A DNA stretch of 64,000 nucleotides. Origin: Pseudomonas abietaniphila (GTDB lineage: Bacteria; Pseudomonadota; Gammaproteobacteria; Pseudomonadales; Pseudomonadaceae). Below are positions 62,885 to 64,000 of the stretch, piece after piece (position 1 is the first letter of the stretch; each line of letters begins with the position of its first letter). The position numbers and the translations under genes were made by a program. The stretch spans positions 3,968,001 to 4,032,000 of the forward strand of contig NZ_CP155619.1 of the NCBI RefSeq assembly GCF_039697315.1. Reading direction: 5' to 3'. The notes below the pieces were generated by a model that saw only the letters and a list, made by a program, of their open reading frames with translations, made no database searches and was not told where the DNA came from.

Positions 62885-63679
62885 CTAGGACACTTCCGCA
62901 AAATCACTCAGCACGTCATCGCGCAGCGCGATGAATCGTGCGTCGCTGCGGTTGCGCGGGCGGGGCAGGTCGATGTCGACGATGCGTCGAATACGGCCCG
63001 GGTGCGGCTGCATCACGACCACGCGATCACCGAGGTACACCGCCTCATCGACGTCGTGGGTGACGTGGACCATGGTGATTTTTTCCTGCTGCCAGATGTG
63101 TTGCAGCTCCCGTTGCAATCGCGTGCGGGTCAGTGCATCCAGTGCGCCAAAGGGCTCGTCCAGCAGCAAGACGCTGGGCCGGTTCACCAGGCCGCGGGCA
63201 ATCGCCACGCGCTGTGCCATGCCGCCTGAGATCTGATGCGGGTAAGACTCGGTGAAGTCCTGCAGTCCGACGAGGTGAATATGTTCGCGCACCGTCTCGC
63301 GTTTCTGCGCGGGCGTCAGCGGCGCGTTTTTCAGGCCCACGGCGACGTTTTGTTCCACGGTCAGCCACGGAAACAGCCGGTGGTCCTGGAACACGATGCC
63401 GCGCTCAAGCCCCGTGCCCTTGATCGGCTTGTCGTCCAGCAGGATGCGCCCGTCGAACGCTTCATCCAGGCCCAGAATCAGCCGCAGCAGCGTTGACTTG
63501 CCGCAACCGCTGGCGCCGACGATGGTGATGAATTCGCCGGGGGCGATGTCCAGTTGAATGTTATCCAGCACGTGCAGTTGCGTGTCGGTGCTGGCGGCGG
63601 AAAACCGCTTACTGATGTTCTCAAGGCGCAGACCGTTGCCTTGGTGGGTCGGAAGATGAAGCGCTTGGCTGACCGTCAT
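62885..63679 (-). CDS. ABC transporter ATPase, SsuB/TauB/NrtD type
   Basis: A 264-residue ATPase: Walker A VGASGCGKST (about 55-64), Q loop FQDHRLFPW, signature ISGGMAQRVAIARGL, Walker B VLLLDEPFGALD, H loop HVTHDVDEA. The subfamily energises uptake of sulfonates, taurine, nitrate or aromatic sulfur compounds. The start MTVSQALHLPTHQG is the ATG nearest the family region. It follows the permease gene by 31 bp on the same strand; the binding protein is not in the window, so the substrate stays open. Confidence 0.92.
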   Translation of the reverse strand: MTVSQALHLPTHQGNGLRLENISKRFSAASTDTQLHVLDNIQLDIAPGEFITIVGASGCGKSTLLRLILGLDEAFDGRILLDDKPIKGTGLERGIVFQDHRLFPWLTVEQNVAVGLKNAPLTPAQKRETVREHIHLVGLQDFTESYPHQISGGMAQRVAIARGLVNRPSVLLLDEPFGALDALTRTRLQRELQHIWQQEKITMVHVTHDVDEAVYLGDRVVVMQPHPGRIRRIVDIDLPRPRNRSDARFIALRDDVLSDFAEVS

Positions 63680-63710
63680 GGGTAAAGTCCTGAATGAGCA
63701 AAAAGAACAT

Positions 63711-64000
63711 CTAGCGAGGCGTGATGCCGTAAAGCCGCTGCATGCGTCGTTCAAGGCGCCGGGCCAGGACGTTCAGCGCCCAGCCAACCAGCCCGATGAT
63801 GACCATGCCGAACAGCACCAGATCCATCATGAAATGCTCGCTGCCGTCGATCAGCGTGTTGCCGATGCCATCGCCCGAGACGAGCAGGTATTCCGCGCCA
63901 ATGGTCGCGAGCCACGAATACACCAGCGCCAGATAGATCCCGGTGAAGATCGAAGGCAACGCCGCCGGCAGCATCACGCCGATGATGGTTTGCCAGCGAC
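63711..64000 (-). CDS. ABC transporter permease, SsuC-like (partial, 5' end missing)
   Basis: The last 96 or so residues of a binding-protein-dependent permease; the start is beyond the window end. Visible are the cytoplasmic EAA-like loop (WQTIIGVMLPAALPSIFTGIYLALVYSWL) that docks on the ATPase, two membrane segments, and the C-terminal ALNVLARRLERRMQRLYGITPR typical of SsuC/TauC. It forms an operon with the downstream ATPase gene. Confidence 0.9.
   Translation of the reverse strand, partial: RWQTIIGVMLPAALPSIFTGIYLALVYSWLATIGAEYLLVSGDGIGNTLIDGSEHFMMDLVLFGMVIIGLVGWALNVLARRLERRMQRLYGITPR

Overview
The window is a piece of a Pseudomonas chromosome, most likely from the fluorescens/syringae side of the genus. 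This rests on gene order, GC-rich codon use, GTGGGAG-type REP sequences, a tmRNA tag reading ANDETYGEQALAA, and the block dld2-lldD-lldP-lldR-smpB-ratA-rnfH-bamE-fur-recN-grpE-dnaK-dnaJ-dapB-carAB-greA-yhbY-rlmE-ftsH-folP-glmM-tpiA-secG-tRNAs-rimP-nusA-infB-rbfA-truB-rpsO-pnp-BON gene. As far as I remember, the same order occurs in P. aeruginosa. No CRISPR array, prophage or complete insertion sequence was seen.

Left flank (1-14.3 kb), accessory: a PotE-type antiporter coupled to an AdiA/LdcA-type decarboxylase behind a candidate Anr box; a 377-bp nested palindrome of intergenic repeats; a two-cysteine secreted protein; a LysR regulator; an HPP/CBS membrane protein; two small unknown proteins ending in a long terminator; a SotB-like efflux pump; an autotransporter; a second LysR regulator; the tmRNA gene; and a second two-cysteine secreted protein that looks like a paralogue of the first.

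Centre (14.3-54.1 kb), conserved core: lactate use (LldR operator between lldP and lldR), then trans-translation, envelope and iron genes, SOS repair (LexA box at recN) and heat shock (sigma-32 promoter at grpE). These are followed by lysine, arginine and pyrimidine supply (an attenuator-like leader before carA), ribosome and membrane quality control, folate and cell-wall precursors, two tRNAs, and the transcription-translation operon rimP to pnp. A BON-domain periplasmic protein with a textbook sigma-54 promoter closes the block.

Right flank (54.5-64 kb), accessory signalling cluster: a FixL/FixJ-like pair, a GGDEF-EAL protein, a stand-alone receiver, a Dps-like protein that seems to have lost most ferroxidase ligands, and a receiver-CheC protein next to a PAS-GGDEF cyclase. 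A REP doublet separates this from an SsuB/SsuC-type ABC transporter cut by the window end. The best candidates for undescribed biology are the receiver-CheC/cyclase module, the degenerate Dps-like protein, the sigma-54 control of the BON gene, the hairpin inside the start of folP, and the nested palindrome. All functions are inferred from sequence reading alone.
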